NCBI GenBank assembly: GCA_004009845.1
Contig: RMBW01000058.1
Location: forward strand, 124,001 to 188,000
Direction of reading: 5' to 3'
Source: Davidsoniella eucalypti
Lineage: Eukaryota > Ascomycota > Sordariomycetes > Microascales > Ceratocystidaceae
Length of the DNA: 64,000 bases
Each line of letters begins with the position of its first letter. The first letter of the stretch is position 1. Shown in pieces: positions 48,674 through 60,760 of the stretch. The translations under genes and the position numbers were made by a program. The notes beneath the pieces are model-generated. The model did not search any database. It worked only from the letters and a program-made list of their open reading frames with translations, and was not told where the DNA came from.

Positions 48674-49890
48674 TCATTCTACTTCTTCTATCAACTTGAC
48701 CGGTGTAACTGACGGAAGCAACTTGTCCTTGAAGGCGACATTCAAGGGACACTCCAGAATATCAATAGGAATAGCCAAGGTCACGCCGTTCTTATTACTG
48801 GTCCATCTCAGGATTGTTGGGTTAGGACGTTTGGCTGCTTCTTCGGCAGCCTCTTCTTCCGCAGTTTTAGCCTTCTTGGACACCTTTGGCGGCTGCTTCT
48901 TGAGAAGCTTGTTGATAGTTTCCCACTAAAATAGACGAAATATATTAGAAAATGATATTCATACTTGTGTATTGGAAAACCTACCTTGACTTCTTCGTTA
49001 CGCTTATCGCTAAGGTTGCGGCGGCGACGAGCCAGCTCGGTTCGGCGCATGGACAGCTCTTCAGCTGTAAAGTGCTTCTTTGTTTGAACCTCTGTTGATG
49101 GTAGGGTTCATCGTTAGTTTCACATCTATTGAAATCTCTTGATTGTTGTCAACTGACCGTCAGAGAGTTTGAGGAAAGAGCCATCATCGTCTTCCTCCTC
49201 AAAGCGAGCGCGCTGTCTCTTTGTCATTCGAGAGAGATCCATATTATCATGAGTTTCGTCCATATCATCGTCACTATCCAGCTCGTCATCGTCGCCATTG
49301 TTATTGTTTTTCCCTATGACGGTGGCATCTAGATCGTCGTCTGCTTCGCCTTCGGCGTCATCTTCAGCACTTCCATAGCCATAGTTGGTGGTGTCCATAT
49401 TAGGGTCACTCAGGTCATCGTCGTCATCGTCATCATCATCTATGGGTACAGGCGCAGCCTTGAGGATGCCCTTTGAAGGCTTTGCAGCCTTTTTTGAAGC
49501 AGGAATCGGCGTTGACATGTCGATATCGCCATCATCGTCGACATCAGCATCCGCGTCAGCATCCGCATCGAGGTCTTCGTCTTCGCCGTCTGCATCGAGA
49601 TCTTCTTCCACATCGTCGTCATCTTCAGTAGAGTCGACGACGTAGTTCTTCTTGCCACCACGATTGCGCTTTCCCTCGACGATATCGCCGCCGGCATACG
49701 GATTGGAAGCGCCACGACCGGTGCTTCTGCGTGACTTGCCGTTGGACGGCGATGAGTTGTACGAGTCAACCATTTCAGGTGCTGTGGATCTCCGGCGAGA
49801 TGTTGAAATGGAGTCTAAACGGTCAATGTCAGCCATGTCGGCAATGGTTTCTTGGGCCTTGACGGCAGCCGAGCGGCGTGGCCGCGCCAT
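48674..49890 (-). CDS. IES2: INO80 chromatin-remodelling complex subunit Ies2 (PAPA-1 domain)
   Basis: Exons 49158-49890, 48985-49091 and 48674-48925 join in frame to 363 residues. The N-terminal two thirds are highly acidic (Asp/Glu runs) and disordered. After residue 245 comes the PAPA-1 domain typical of Ies2: KKHFTAEELSMRRTELARRRRNLSDKR, then WETINKLLKKQ, ending with PNPTILRWTSNKNGVTLAIP. Each junction falls within conserved sequence and keeps the frame. Ies2 is a subunit of the INO80 remodeller that slides nucleosomes and helps regulate its ATPase. Confidence 0.85.
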
Positions 49891-51318
49891 TGAAGCTGGG
49901 CGATGGGTAATTTGAGATTTATTGAAGAAGGAAATGGCTGTAGTCGAGACAAAGAAACTTCCTTGTCAAGTACGTATAGCAATTAAAGTTATATGAGCGT
50001 TGATGCGCCTCTCGAAGACCTAGTCTCGTCAAGTTCCAGTTGCGGTTTTGGCTGCTGCTGATCTAGTCTTAGGAGGCAAATCAGCGCAACTTCAAGTGCA
50101 GCTACAGCATATATCGCAGGGCGTTCGCGAAGAATGCGAAGCTGGTGATGCAGTCGAAAGGGGTGATGATGTGGTGATTTGGCGGTTTGGAGAGTTTGGT
50201 GGTTTCAGGCGGCAAAATCAGATGTGACAAAGGAAAAATCAGGACCACAACCAGCTTTTTTTCTGCAGTACGACTCCAAATTCAGAGAGACTTACGCTAT
50301 GTGCCGGCTGAAATGGACGTTGCTTTAGAATGAGGCTTAAATGACTAGCAACCTCCAGACAACTCCTTCTAGCAGTAGGCGAAAAGGCTTGGGAGGCAGG
50401 ACCAGCCAACCACACTATGTATGGCAAACAAGAGCGGAATTAGACTCGGAAGTGTATGTAAGCTTACTAGGAGCAGCTTCTGCGACAGATGAGTCCCGAG
50501 AATACTATGATCAAACACGATATATTATGGCTGCAGTGGGCAGATTAGCGACTGCTTGTGGTTAGCTTGCGGCTAATTTGGATCTTGAAGCTCCCCTAGG
50601 TCTGAAATTAACAGTTCATTCTGCGTACCTGGTGCCGTTTTTGGTGATGCGATCAATTGATGGATCGCCGGGTAGTAGTCGAGCTCTATAGGTGGCAATC
50701 GATGTTGATGCGCTGAAGTTTAATGGTTGTCAGGCGGATAAATGCAAGTATGTGATTCAAGTCTAGAAATACAGGCGCTGTGTCGCAAGATTCAGGCGGA
50801 AATGATGATGAACTTTTGCTCTGATAAAATAGGTAGCACTTCTGTAAAATAAGCACAGCACCGTCGGTCAAACGTTCAATCGACGCGCTCATTTAGCTGC
50901 GGCCCTAGTTGAGTCGCAAGTATCGCGCACTTGCAGATGATGGCGTGTCACGTGATTTTAGTGTCTGGCTAACATGTATAACCCTATTGATTTCACATGC
51001 TTCGTCTCGCAACGAGAATGGTATGTCGAAGAAAACTTGACGAATACCACAGTATTTTAAGGACATGCGCTGTTGTGTTGTTCATTAAACTCGAGTGCAT
51101 ATCAATTATCAACACTGAAATTATACACGTAGATTAACTCCAAGTGTACCCCATCATTGAACCGAGGCCGCTTTATGTGAGGTCATAGCCGATCTAACCC
51201 TGGGTCAAATAATTGCAGCCCAGTCGACCAACAATAACATTAACCAGACATCTTTGCTGTAATCAAAACAACAAGCCCAACCAGAACAAAAGACCGATTT
51301 CGCAGCCATACACACAAT
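49891..51318. other. Intergenic region between IES2 and PEX14
   Basis: Divergent promoter region for the IES2 and PEX14-like genes. Short open frames only (for example 50341-50565, plus), none recognised. I see no repeats. Confidence 0.5.
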
Positions 51319-52619
51319 ATGACCAAGCCACAAGAACCCACAACTTCCACGCCGCCAGCTGAGGCCGAAACTACAAATGCTTCTTTTCCAGCTGTAGGTG
51401 AAGCGCAGTCGCCATCGGCGCAAACAGAGCCTGGCCAAGATTCTGCGCCAACTAGCGAGGCTTCCCTGATGGAAACAGCACGCCTCTTTTTGGAAGCCGA
51501 CGAGACGAAGGACGCGACACCAGAGAAGAAAACAGAGTTTTTGCGCTCGAAAGGCTTGAGTGACGAGCAAATCAAGACGCTCCTCGATGAAAAGAGCTCT
51601 CCGGTAAGCTTAGATACCATTTTCCGGTTCTCATCAATGTAATTCTTCTGTTCTTGTATCTTCTTACTAACATATCAAACATGTAGAATAACGAGACTAC
51701 ACAAACCTCGACCTCGTCAGCCGAATCATCAAAAACTGTAGCTACCGAAAATGACGCGGAAATCGTCTCCGAACCACCCACACACAGGGCACCAATCCTG
51801 ACATTTCCGGAATTTGGTCCGCAGCCACCTGAGCCTGAGCCTCTTTTATCCTCTACCAATATCCTCAACACTTTCTACGCCGTAACCGGCCTATCCGCCT
51901 TTGTCTATGGAACCAGTAAATACACGCTGCAGCCCATGGCGGAGGCCACCAGTGCCGCGCGTGTCGATTATCACCGTAACGCCTCCAAGAACATCGACGA
52001 CCTTGTCAACCTACTAGAGAAGACGGTCTCGCGCGTACCAATCCATCTCCAGACATCTACAACCGTTACGAATTCCCCCGCAACACCGGATAGCACCGAT
52101 CCCGTCAAGGCCCTGCTCCCGCCTGGTATCACCCTAAGCGACTTCGACCCTGCCGACATGTTTAGCAGAGACATGGCTACACAAACCGGCACAGCATCTA
52201 TCGGCAACAATAAGACCACCAACCCATTCGGTAGTACGCTCAAAGCCATCACAGATGGATCTACAGCCGGAACATTGACCCCTTCATCGTCCAACGCCCT
52301 CGTATCTACCGAGCCCATCGTACAGACTCAATTACGGAAATTGGCCCGTGTAACGGAGATGCAGGAAGACCTTATAGAACTTGGCGAAGAGGAAACTACT
52401 AGCGCGCGAGACCTCTGGCAGGAAATGAAGGAGTGCAAACACAAAATTGCTAGCATGGAGTCAACTCATTCCAGTTCTGCAAATGGCTTAGGCTTGTATC
52501 AATTTGGATATGCACCGAATTCCCGCAAAGACGACGAGATCCAGAAGGCCTTGGATAACATTCGCAAAATCAAAGGTGTATACCTGAGTTCTCGAAACTT
52601 CCCTACTGCCCCGAGATAA
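51319..52619 (+). CDS. PEX14: Peroxisomal docking protein Pex14-like
   Basis: Exon 1 is 51319-51603 and exon 2 is 51687-52619, with an 83-nt phase-0 intron; the product is 405 residues. Residues about 48-92 match the Pex14 N-terminal three-helix domain that binds Pex5 cargo receptors: METARLFLEADETKDATPEKK and then FLRSKGLSDEQIKTLL. One hydrophobic segment near 152-172 (ILNTFYAVTGLSAFVYG) is the membrane anchor, and two coiled-coil stretches follow. Pex14 is the docking factor for peroxisomal matrix import. The related fungal Pex14/17 (Pex33) type is an alternative. It is not part of the siderophore cluster but serves the compartment where SidF and SidI are thought to act. Confidence 0.75.
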
Positions 52620-52908
52620 AAATGCAAAATTTTCAGCGACTTTTCAGTAGTAGTATGTATATGGTACGGCTGGAGTGGATATCGATACCCGTGGTTAAAC
52701 TAGATATGTTTTGATATATTGGAAGATTATTATTATATTGTAGTATTGGCTTGCTATGACTATTTGTTTGGCTGTGTAGTATAGTGATCCAAATAGGAGT
52801 TATGATGAAATAAAATAATCGCGATATTGATGAAGTATGTTGATAATATATTGCAAGTGAGTGTATAACTAATTGAAAAGAGACCTAACAACACAAAGAC
52901 TACCAAGG

Positions 52909-55900
52909 TTAGAACATTTCCCGCCCAATGTTGAAGTCCTTGAATGCCTGACCCCATCCGTTGACCTTGAGCTGGTTGAATTCCCTGCCCTCAGCTCGTT
53001 GGGATTTGTACCAAGTCATAGTTCCCGAGAAGACAAATTCGGCTGTCTCAGTTGACGAACCAGAGCCCCTTTGAGCGAATTTCCGATTCTTGGCTGCCGT
53101 GACCGCATCAAAAAACTCGTTGCGGTATTCTGCAATACCTAACTTTGGCTTTCCACATGGTGGTGGCGGATGTACAATCATGTACTCTGATCCATCCAAT
53201 GCTGGGAGGACATGCTTGATGGTGGTGTTGGCTTGGTCGCTATCGTGGTTCTCAGATGTATCAACCTTGACATAATCCTCGTCTTCTAGTTCAATATGGC
53301 TGGATGGCAACACCGAAGATGTATTTTGTAGGACATCACTTATCGCAACGAGTGTTGCGCCAAGATGGTCCCGATGATACTCTTCAGGAATTTTGAAGCC
53401 AGTATACCATAGCGTCTCAATGAAGGAGTCTGTATGTTTGGCTGATGTGGCTTTGGAGAGGTACTCATATAAGCAACGCTGTGACTTGTCAAGATCCTGC
53501 AAGGACAGATTGCGAGACTTTTGAAATCGTGCGTTGGGATCCCATATGATGAGTTCAAAGCCTCTTTTGCCTTCTTTCCACGGAATGGGCCACAAGTTCG
53601 AGTCGGTAGGCCGGTATATAGCGATCCAGGGCCTGCGCGAACCAATTTTATGAGCAGTATTGGAAGTTTCTTTTTGATCGTTCGAGCTCGTAGTATAGAA
53701 AAAACCGGCATATGATCGCTTGCGAATATAGCTATTCAAATTCAGCGGACGCAGTTGAGAAAACCAAGACTTGTAGGTGCCGAACGATTGAAGAGTGTAG
53801 TCGCCGCAGGCATCGGCTTGTGCCATATTGAGGTAGCCAACTGGCATATAGTTTAGAAGGACCGGGGATGGCTTATTATGAATGAATAAGTCTAGTAGAC
53901 GGTTGCGTAGAGTCATAAAGCTCATAGAATGCGACGTTTGACTCGGCTCTTCAACTGGGGCTTTAGCAGGACTACTTTCTATAGCGCTACGTGACATGAT
54001 CTCGTATGCCGTGTTTGGATCTGAGACAGTATGCGGAGGGAAATTTACAAGCGGCGTGGGGATCCTAACAGATCTGTTGATATCCGTTACCACAGTTCCA
54101 AAGACAAGAAACTGCCGATGTCGATCTAGGTTCATCATGCTCCAGACTCCAAACCAGTTGAAGAGACTTTGTTCGTCTAGATTGTGGATCAACGCTGGAG
54201 CGATGACTACATGTTTGTCCAGGTCGGCTGCGTCTGAATCAAAGATGTCTGGGCCTTGATCAGTGAACTCAACGAACAACCGCCAGGGTTCATATGAGTT
54301 TTGACGCAATGTTCTTGTCCAAAGTGGACTTTCTGCCAGTTCAAGCAGGACATCTCGAATCCCAGAAAAGCAGACTAGCCTGTAAGCCCAGTCGTCAAGA
54401 TGATTGTTCTTGAACCATTGTAATAGATGAAATAGTTCAACAGGTCTATGATAGACGAATGAAGGCATAATTAGGATAGCACAGCCTCGCTGTAACATTG
54501 GACTCATGGTGAGCTTTCCAGGCGTCGAACGGTGGAACGATCCCGTACATGATGGTACCAAGGGAAACCGTTGACTTGCATCACCAAATACCCAAAATTT
54601 TGTTGTAGCGTCGCTACTCGCTAGCGTGTTGCTTAGACTGCGCATATATCGAAGCACCGGAATTGCCATTTCATGGACAATCACGGTTTTATATGTGGCA
54701 TCTTTGTTGAACATATCCAGGTGGCCTGCTTGCTGAGATGTCATAATCCGACATTTGGGATCACACCCCCGAAGCCAATTACAGAGAGCGCTCATGATAT
54801 CTGTCTTAGAAGGAGGGAAAAGAACAAAAAAGGCATGTGATGCACGTTGTTGGATTGCATCATGCGGAAGATACTTTTCATAGTCAAATGAGAACAACTT
54901 TTCGTAGACCAACTTTCTACCAGTTACAGTCAATTCGGGAATTGGGGCCGGGAAGGATAATCTAGACGGCACTGCTTCGGGTTCGATCTCGAATATAGTA
55001 TAGCAGAGATCTACGTTAGTAGGTGAGGGCTGACTAGCTATATCATCACGAATGAAATCCCATTGAGGACATCCCGATGGATAAAGGATGACACAGTAGC
55101 GACCTTGGAAGGATATCACACCAAAAAATCCCGTTCGAAGATTTCTAGCGACGTTCTTCAGAAGGTCCGGCGATATTTGAGATGTTACACCCCCTTCAGA
55201 TATATTGGTGGGACCAAGTCTTACATAGTGAAGCTGCTCTTTGAATGTAAGTGCAGAACACTGATGCCTGAACTCAAGACAAGGCAAGGCATTGAAGAGT
55301 TGGAACCATGGCGGGATAATCAGATGGTTAATGTTATCGAATGTGACTTGCATAGGCGTACCAGATCCTTGTCCAGGAGTCGCGAAACTGAGAACGATAT
55401 ACTTGGATACATCAACTGAAGTGGGCATTGCTGGGCTTTGTACAGTAACTGGTAGATTTTCTTCTAGAGCCGCAATCGTGGATACTTTCAGGGAAGATGG
55501 GAGAGTTGTTGAGACACGGTGCTTCGGTATATGAGTCGCAAATGTATGTATGTCTCCCTTATGGCTAGTCGTATGGGTAGATTCACAATCCCATATTTGC
55601 CCATTATTAACAAAACGGACGCTTTTCCCAGACGCTTGGGTGTCATGTACATGTACCGTTTCGTCGTTGGTATCGATAATTTCACTAATGCGATTATGTC
55701 CAATGACAGTCGACACGAGTGGATCATCGAAATTAGGGTTATCGATCTGGTCTATATCGAAAAGCCTGAGCCGCTCGACAGGCACGCGATCCCGAGGACG
55801 CCGCATAATGCACTGCCGCGTTTCACGGGATGACTCGGAGGAAACGGCATGAAGCTTACGATTTACTTTGACCGCTCCATCACTTTCATCTGCGGAAATC

Positions 55901-57549
55901 GCACTGGCTGTTGCTGTTGAGACGTTGGCGCTTGAGAGCTTCTTCCGAACCGAAGGTTTCTTTCCTGACACGAAGATATTACCCGCAGCAACGATTTTGG
56001 TGGCATGTCCCAAATGTGATCGATCGGATTGGGTAGGATTTGTTTTACGGGACATCATCTTAGACGAGGCGGTTGTGTTAGGCGGTTGGCTTAAGACCTT
56101 TGGTAGATGCTGCGATTTGCGTAAAATAGATCCAGGAAGAGAAGAACTTGAAGCTACAGAGGGCTTCTTAGTAAGACTTGGGGCTGATGAAGACTGTGAA
56201 CTGCGTTTCTGGATTTTGGTGGAGATGGGCTTTAGTATGGAAGCCTTGGGCTGTGTAGCTTTAGTCGAGACCGTTGTTTTGACAGCAAGTGAAGTATCTG
56301 TCAAGGTTTTGGGCGTGGTCTGTGCTTGCAATGGCGCATTGGAACCAGAAAGAGAATTCCTCGATGTTGATGAGTCTGGTGGATCATTCGTAATAGAAGG
56401 CTGATTTTCAGATGTGGGAGTACTTGTTGCATCTAATTTTTGTTGCTGATTATCTTTTTGGGGTTGAGCACCTTGACGCTGGGATGGATATGATTCTTGA
56501 TCCGCGTAGTCTTGGGTTGGTTGAACAGAAGCATCACTGATAACGGGATCCGTTGTCGAAACTTTTGGCGATTTCTTTGACGATTCCAAATTTTGGGTTG
56601 ATTGCTTATTCGAAAGCACAGTCTGTTCGGACTGTCCGTCGGAGGTAGTTTGGCAAACGGAAGGTGTTACGGATGTAAGCTTGGGCGATCCTCCTGCGGT
56701 TGAAAGGTCGCTAGCTTTCTGCTGTGAGCTACAGCGTGTGTTTTTCTCCTGACCGTGAGCTTCGGTTTCCTCTAGTGATATAGATGGGCTCGCTGAAATA
56801 CCAGGACTCTGTAACGAGTTATTGCCTGATGGCCACGACTGACCGGAGGGAGATGTTGGTTGACTTGGATGTGATGACGGCAAACTGTCTTCGTCGGATT
56901 GAACTATTGCACTAAGTGCTCTAGGCATAATAGGCGATAAAGAAGGATAATTTTCGAGTTGCAGACTAATATCGACAAGCACCTGGACGTCGTCTTCATC
57001 GTTGGCAGGTTCGCTGGAGTTCCTCGTCACAAATCTGGAATCATCGCTGATGAATAAAGAACTATCCTCAGAATCCCTTTGCTCACTCATGCGTGCGGCC
57101 CTGCGCCTAGCACAGGCGTCCATATAAACCTTTTTCCACTCAAGATACATGGTGCGATAATGTTTCTCGGTGTGTGAACGGCGTATGTTCTTCTGTTTAC
57201 GCCGCTCGTTACGATAGGAGGCGCGTCTCAGCTTATTTTTCCAATACCAGTAACGCGATTTCCAGAGCCTCATCATATCAAAGGGCTCTTCTTTGCCCGC
57301 AGCAATACGAGCCTGCTTTTCAGTCCAGATAGGTAGCAGGTCGTCAGAGAGATGAGTAATGGGCTCCCAACTTGCTTCATAAAGCCCGTATCCATGCCAC
57401 TTGAGGAGGTAAAGATCTTGACCATCTTCAACCTTGTGGGCGAGAATAGTTTCGACTTGATACTCGGCATCTGCGTTCTGTTCATCCTCAACTGTTGTGT
57501 TCGAGGAATAGCCTTCCTCAATTGACTCATCCTCGCTGGAGTCTGACAT
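52909..57549 (-). CDS. Large chromodomain protein, possibly Chp1-like
   Basis: A single exon of 1546 residues. A canonical chromodomain spans residues 29-80 (EYQVETILAHKV...LYLLKWHGYGLYEASWEPITHL), with cage aromatics Tyr30, Trp51 and Tyr54, so methyl-lysine binding (H3K9me type) is expected. A basic helix-rich stretch follows to about 170, then about 450 residues of Ser/Thr/Pro/Gln-rich linker. From about 690 the protein looks folded: FFGVISFQGRYCVILYPSGCPQW resembles the end of a SPOC domain, followed by an alpha/beta region to the C-terminus, which ends WYKSQRAEGREFNQLKVNGW. S. pombe Chp1, the RITS chromodomain subunit, also has a chromodomain, a SPOC-like domain and a C-terminal alpha/beta (PIN) domain. 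Orthology is a guess; a CDP-2-like HDAC-complex subunit is the alternative. Confidence 0.7.
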   Translation of the reverse strand: MSDSSEDESIEEGYSSNTTVEDEQNADAEYQVETILAHKVEDGQDLYLLKWHGYGLYEASWEPITHLSDDLLPIWTEKQARIAAGKEEPFDMMRLWKSRYWYWKNKLRRASYRNERRKQKNIRRSHTEKHYRTMYLEWKKVYMDACARRRAARMSEQRDSEDSSLFISDDSRFVTRNSSEPANDEDDVQVLVDISLQLENYPSLSPIMPRALSAIVQSDEDSLPSSHPSQPTSPSGQSWPSGNNSLQSPGISASPSISLEETEAHGQEKNTRCSSQQKASDLSTAGGSPKLTSVTPSVCQTTSDGQSEQTVLSNKQSTQNLESSKKSPKVSTTDPVISDASVQPTQDYADQESYPSQRQGAQPQKDNQQQKLDATSTPTSENQPSITNDPPDSSTSRNSLSGSNAPLQAQTTPKTLTDTSLAVKTTVSTKATQPKASILKPISTKIQKRSSQSSSAPSLTKKPSVASSSSLPGSILRKSQHLPKVLSQPPNTTASSKMMSRKTNPTQSDRSHLGHATKIVAAGNIFVSGKKPSVRKKLSSANVSTATASAISADESDGAVKVNRKLHAVSSESSRETRQCIMRRPRDRVPVERLRLFDIDQIDNPNFDDPLVSTVIGHNRISEIIDTNDETVHVHDTQASGKSVRFVNNGQIWDCESTHTTSHKGDIHTFATHIPKHRVSTTLPSSLKVSTIAALEENLPVTVQSPAMPTSVDVSKYIVLSFATPGQGSGTPMQVTFDNINHLIIPPWFQLFNALPCLEFRHQCSALTFKEQLHYVRLGPTNISEGGVTSQISPDLLKNVARNLRTGFFGVISFQGRYCVILYPSGCPQWDFIRDDIASQPSPTNVDLCYTIFEIEPEAVPSRLSFPAPIPELTVTGRKLVYEKLFSFDYEKYLPHDAIQQRASHAFFVLFPPSKTDIMSALCNWLRGCDPKCRIMTSQQAGHLDMFNKDATYKTVIVHEMAIPVLRYMRSLSNTLASSDATTKFWVFGDASQRFPLVPSCTGSFHRSTPGKLTMSPMLQRGCAILIMPSFVYHRPVELFHLLQWFKNNHLDDWAYRLVCFSGIRDVLLELAESPLWTRTLRQNSYEPWRLFVEFTDQGPDIFDSDAADLDKHVVIAPALIHNLDEQSLFNWFGVWSMMNLDRHRQFLVFGTVVTDINRSVRIPTPLVNFPPHTVSDPNTAYEIMSRSAIESSPAKAPVEEPSQTSHSMSFMTLRNRLLDLFIHNKPSPVLLNYMPVGYLNMAQADACGDYTLQSFGTYKSWFSQLRPLNLNSYIRKRSYAGFFYTTSSNDQKETSNTAHKIGSRRPWIAIYRPTDSNLWPIPWKEGKRGFELIIWDPNARFQKSRNLSLQDLDKSQRCLYEYLSKATSAKHTDSFIETLWYTGFKIPEEYHRDHLGATLVAISDVLQNTSSVLPSSHIELEDEDYVKVDTSENHDSDQANTTIKHVLPALDGSEYMIVHPPPPCGKPKLGIAEYRNEFFDAVTAAKNRKFAQRGSGSSTETAEFVFSGTMTWYKSQRAEGREFNQLKVNGWGQAFKDFNIGREMF

Positions 57550-59381
57550 GACGATTCTGCGTCTTGAGATGTGTTAGTACTCTGGACGAACTGAAGCGGC
57601 CAAACAAGGTGCTTTTCAGCCTAGTTAGGATCAAAATACCTCGCAGCTAAAATTCAGTAGCTTCCAATGACACAGTACCGAAAAGAAAAAGCCGTGGTTT
57701 TTCGACATAAACAACAAAGAATGAAAGATTGACAACAAGGCCAAATCAAATTATCGCAAAACTATTAATAATTGCCCCCAAGGCGTTGCTAGTAGAGACA
57801 GGAGGCTGTGAGCGTGCTTTTGATGATCGGACTTTTCAAGCAATGCGCGAAGAATCCCGTCGACCTATTATTCAGGGGAAGATGAAGATGGATAATTTTG
57901 ATATCGCGACGCCGATTGGTATCAGAACAAGCATTGAAGTTGGCGATTATTTCTATTTCTTTCGTAGCGCAATGGCATGTTCTTTTTTTTCTTGTTTTGG
58001 TGTATGCACTTGTACCATCTTGTAGATTCATTTCTGAGGTTGGAACAGCGAAAAAAAAAACAAAAGAGTGCCATAAATATCCATACGTAGATGAAGCCTT
58101 TGAAAGGGTTAGATTTAATTTAGGGTTTAACTGGCAAGAATATATAGCCTTGGATGTTCGAGAGCTCAAAACCTTGCTAGGTTGTGTTTGGAGCGTTCGT
58201 TCGTTCTAGAGAAGAGTTATTCCATGAACAGCGACTACATAGTTGCAGTATCAGGAAAATGAAAACATGAATATACAAATATATAACTACAGATATGTAT
58301 GTGTATGTATATGTATATGTACGCATTGTATCGGCAGACCAAATAATGATGGCCCCAGAGTCACTGTGCCATGTGAATCTGAAACACCATGTGCATGAGA
58401 ATGGAAAGTTAATTCTTGTCCGCATACATGGAGCGATCGCACAAATACAAGAGCGGGCGTTATTTGCATCTTTGGATAACGCTATACGATACTGTAACTA
58501 CAAATCCGTGTCAATGGCCCTGGATGTTTCCGATCAACACGCAAGATGCCTATCCGGGACTTGGCTTGGAGCTAATCTTATTATAGGAATAGAACTAAAT
58601 CTGTCGTGAAAGCAGTAGCAATTGTCGATTCTCAAGGAAAAGTCCATTGATTAGGGGTAGTAAAAAAAGAGAGTCCCCCCTTTGGCTGTTCTAGTGTTTA
58701 GAGAGTAGAGGTGGTCCACCGGCTCTCTACTCGAACTACCCCTCCAAACGGCCTGTAGATTTTCGCTATCAATATGGCTGCCTAAGAGAAGATTATAGTA
58801 GATAGAAGTCCACAGCAGTACAAGCAAATGATAGCAGTAAATAGAGCCGATGGGCTGCAGTACCAGCTATACCAGCTATAACAACTACCGCTACCTATAG
58901 CATTACCCAAGCAATAACTATAGCAGTAATGCTCTGAGTCCGAACGGAGCAATAGCGAGCCGGCCCACCTGCCCAAGCCATTGGCTTCCTTGTTTGGCTG
59001 CCATTGCCGCTTCTGTCGCTGTCTCGATTGAGATCCTGTCCTATCCTACCTATCTTTTGTCCTTATCCCTCTTTGATTTCTTTTCCTCTGCTTTGCCTTC
59101 TTTGCCCTTCTGCCTCCGCCAAAAAATACACTAGCGAATAACCATCAAGCCAGCGACTTGCATCTGAATCTGAACTTCTACATCATTTCATCCTCCCAAT
59201 CTATCTTTTTTCTTGACCTCCAACCAACCCCATCTGCGCCTTCAACTTCAACACCGCCGATCTCTTATCGTCACTGTCTTGCACATTGACTTAGTCCAAT
59301 TATCCTTCTGCGCCAGCGATTTTACACATTTCCCCCCCTTATACTTTTTCTTGCTACGATTTATTTCTACAGCCTATCACC
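57550..59381. other. Intergenic region between chromodomain and Rab genes
   Basis: No gene was recognised. It contains nested inverted repeats at 58654-58742 and 58899-58933 and a TATG-type microsatellite near 58290-58325. The last 350 bases are pyrimidine-rich, as expected for the Rab gene 5' leader. Confidence 0.5.
58654..58933. repeat. Cluster of inverted repeats
   Basis: GGGGTAGT (58654) pairs with ACTACCCC (58735), TTTGG (58681) with CCAAA (58744), and GAGTAGAG (58703) with CTCTACTC (58725). A second hairpin pairs AGCATTAC (58899) with GTAATGCT (58926). AGCTATA-type words recur between them. This could be a decayed MITE or a structured RNA; neither is proven. Confidence 0.35.
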
Positions 59382-60760
59382 ATGGCCAACGACGAGTATG
59401 ATGTACGTGGCGCTGCTTGGTGCTTAATGCATCTATCTACCTATCTCTCCCCTTCTTTCCCTCTCTATACCTCTGGTTGCTTCTGCTGCCACTGCACTAC
59501 ATCCAGCAAAAGACCGACTGGCTGGTTGTCTGGCTGGCTTACTAGGTTGGCCTGGTATGGCCTGTCTACCTTGTCTGTCTAGTCGTCTATTTAGACGGGC
59601 AGCCGACGCCTTACCGTGATACTTGCAGAGGCGAATTTATTGTTTCTAGATCTTGTGCTAACATCTTGATGTGTTTCGCTTTGACAGTTCCTATTCAAAG
59701 GTAGAGATCCCCTCCCCTCGTCACTCGCTATGTCTAGTGTATCCCATCTACCCCTCGTTCTATATACTATATTCCCTGTCACTGTGTTTTCTTTTTTTTT
59801 TCTTTTTTTCGACTACTCTTCCTTACCCCCGTCATCATGATAACGACAAGCATTAGTGAAGTCCCCTCTACACCGATACGATCCAAGTTTCTAACTTTGA
59901 GAACCCCGCCACAGTTGTCCTGATTGGAGACTCTGGTGTCGGAAAGTCCAACCTGTTGAGCAGATTCACCCGCAACGAGTTCAACCTTGATTCCAAGTCT
60001 ACCATCGGTGTCGAGTTTGCCACGCGCTCCATCCAGGTCGATTCCAAGACCATCAAGGCCCAGATTTGGGATACCGCCGGCCAGGAGCGGTACCGTGCTA
60101 TCACTTCCGCTTACTACCGTGGCGCCGTCGGAGCTCTTCTTGTGTACGATATCAGCAAGCACCAGACCTACGAGAACGTTACCCGGTGGCTCAAGGAGCT
60201 GAGAGACCATGCCGATGCTAACATTGTGATCATGCTCGTCGGAAACAAGAGCGATCTGCGGCACCTGAGAGCCGTGCCTACCGAAGAGGCCAAGGCTTTT
60301 GCTAGTCAGTCATGCCCTTCCTCACCCGCGAAAATTCATCTCTTGAACCGGAGTTGTGCTGCTACTTAACAACTCGGGAAAGGGATGTGCTGTCCATGGT
60401 TGATTTCCATAGGGAGTCGCAAATGCCATGTGAACTAATATTCAGTCCGTTAACCTCGAATTCTTTGTTTTTAGGCGAGAACCATCTTTCATTCATCGAA
60501 ACTTCTGCCCTCGATGCCAGCAACGTTGAGCTTGCTTTCCAGAACATCCTGACTGGTAAGTTTACCACACTACTTCTACCTAGGGTCTAAAACCATTCAC
60601 TAACGCAGTCCTCTTCACCCCCCTTGCAGAGATCTACCGTATTGTGTCCAGCAAAGCTCTGGACAGCGGCGACGGTGCGCAGGCAACTATCGGTGCTGGC
60701 ACCAACATCTCGCTGAGCAAGCCTGCGGATGACGCTACTGCCAAGAGCGGTTGCTGCTAA
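59382..60760 (+). CDS. YPT31: Rab11/Ypt31-type small GTPase
   Basis: Five exons, 59382-59402, 59688-59700, 59915-60304, 60475-60555 and 60630-60760, join in frame to 211 residues. The first two exons are only 21 and 13 nt and restore MANDEYDFLFKVVLIG. All G motifs are present: GDSGVGKS (residues 16-23), STIGVEF, WDTAGQE, GNKSDL and ETSAL. The C-terminus SGCC is a double-cysteine geranylgeranylation signal. The closest family is Rab11/Ypt31, which drives trans-Golgi and recycling-endosome traffic and hyphal tip secretion. Intron 1 is 285 nt and intron 2 is 214 nt, long for this window, as is common at the 5' end of fungal Rab genes. Confidence 0.92.
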
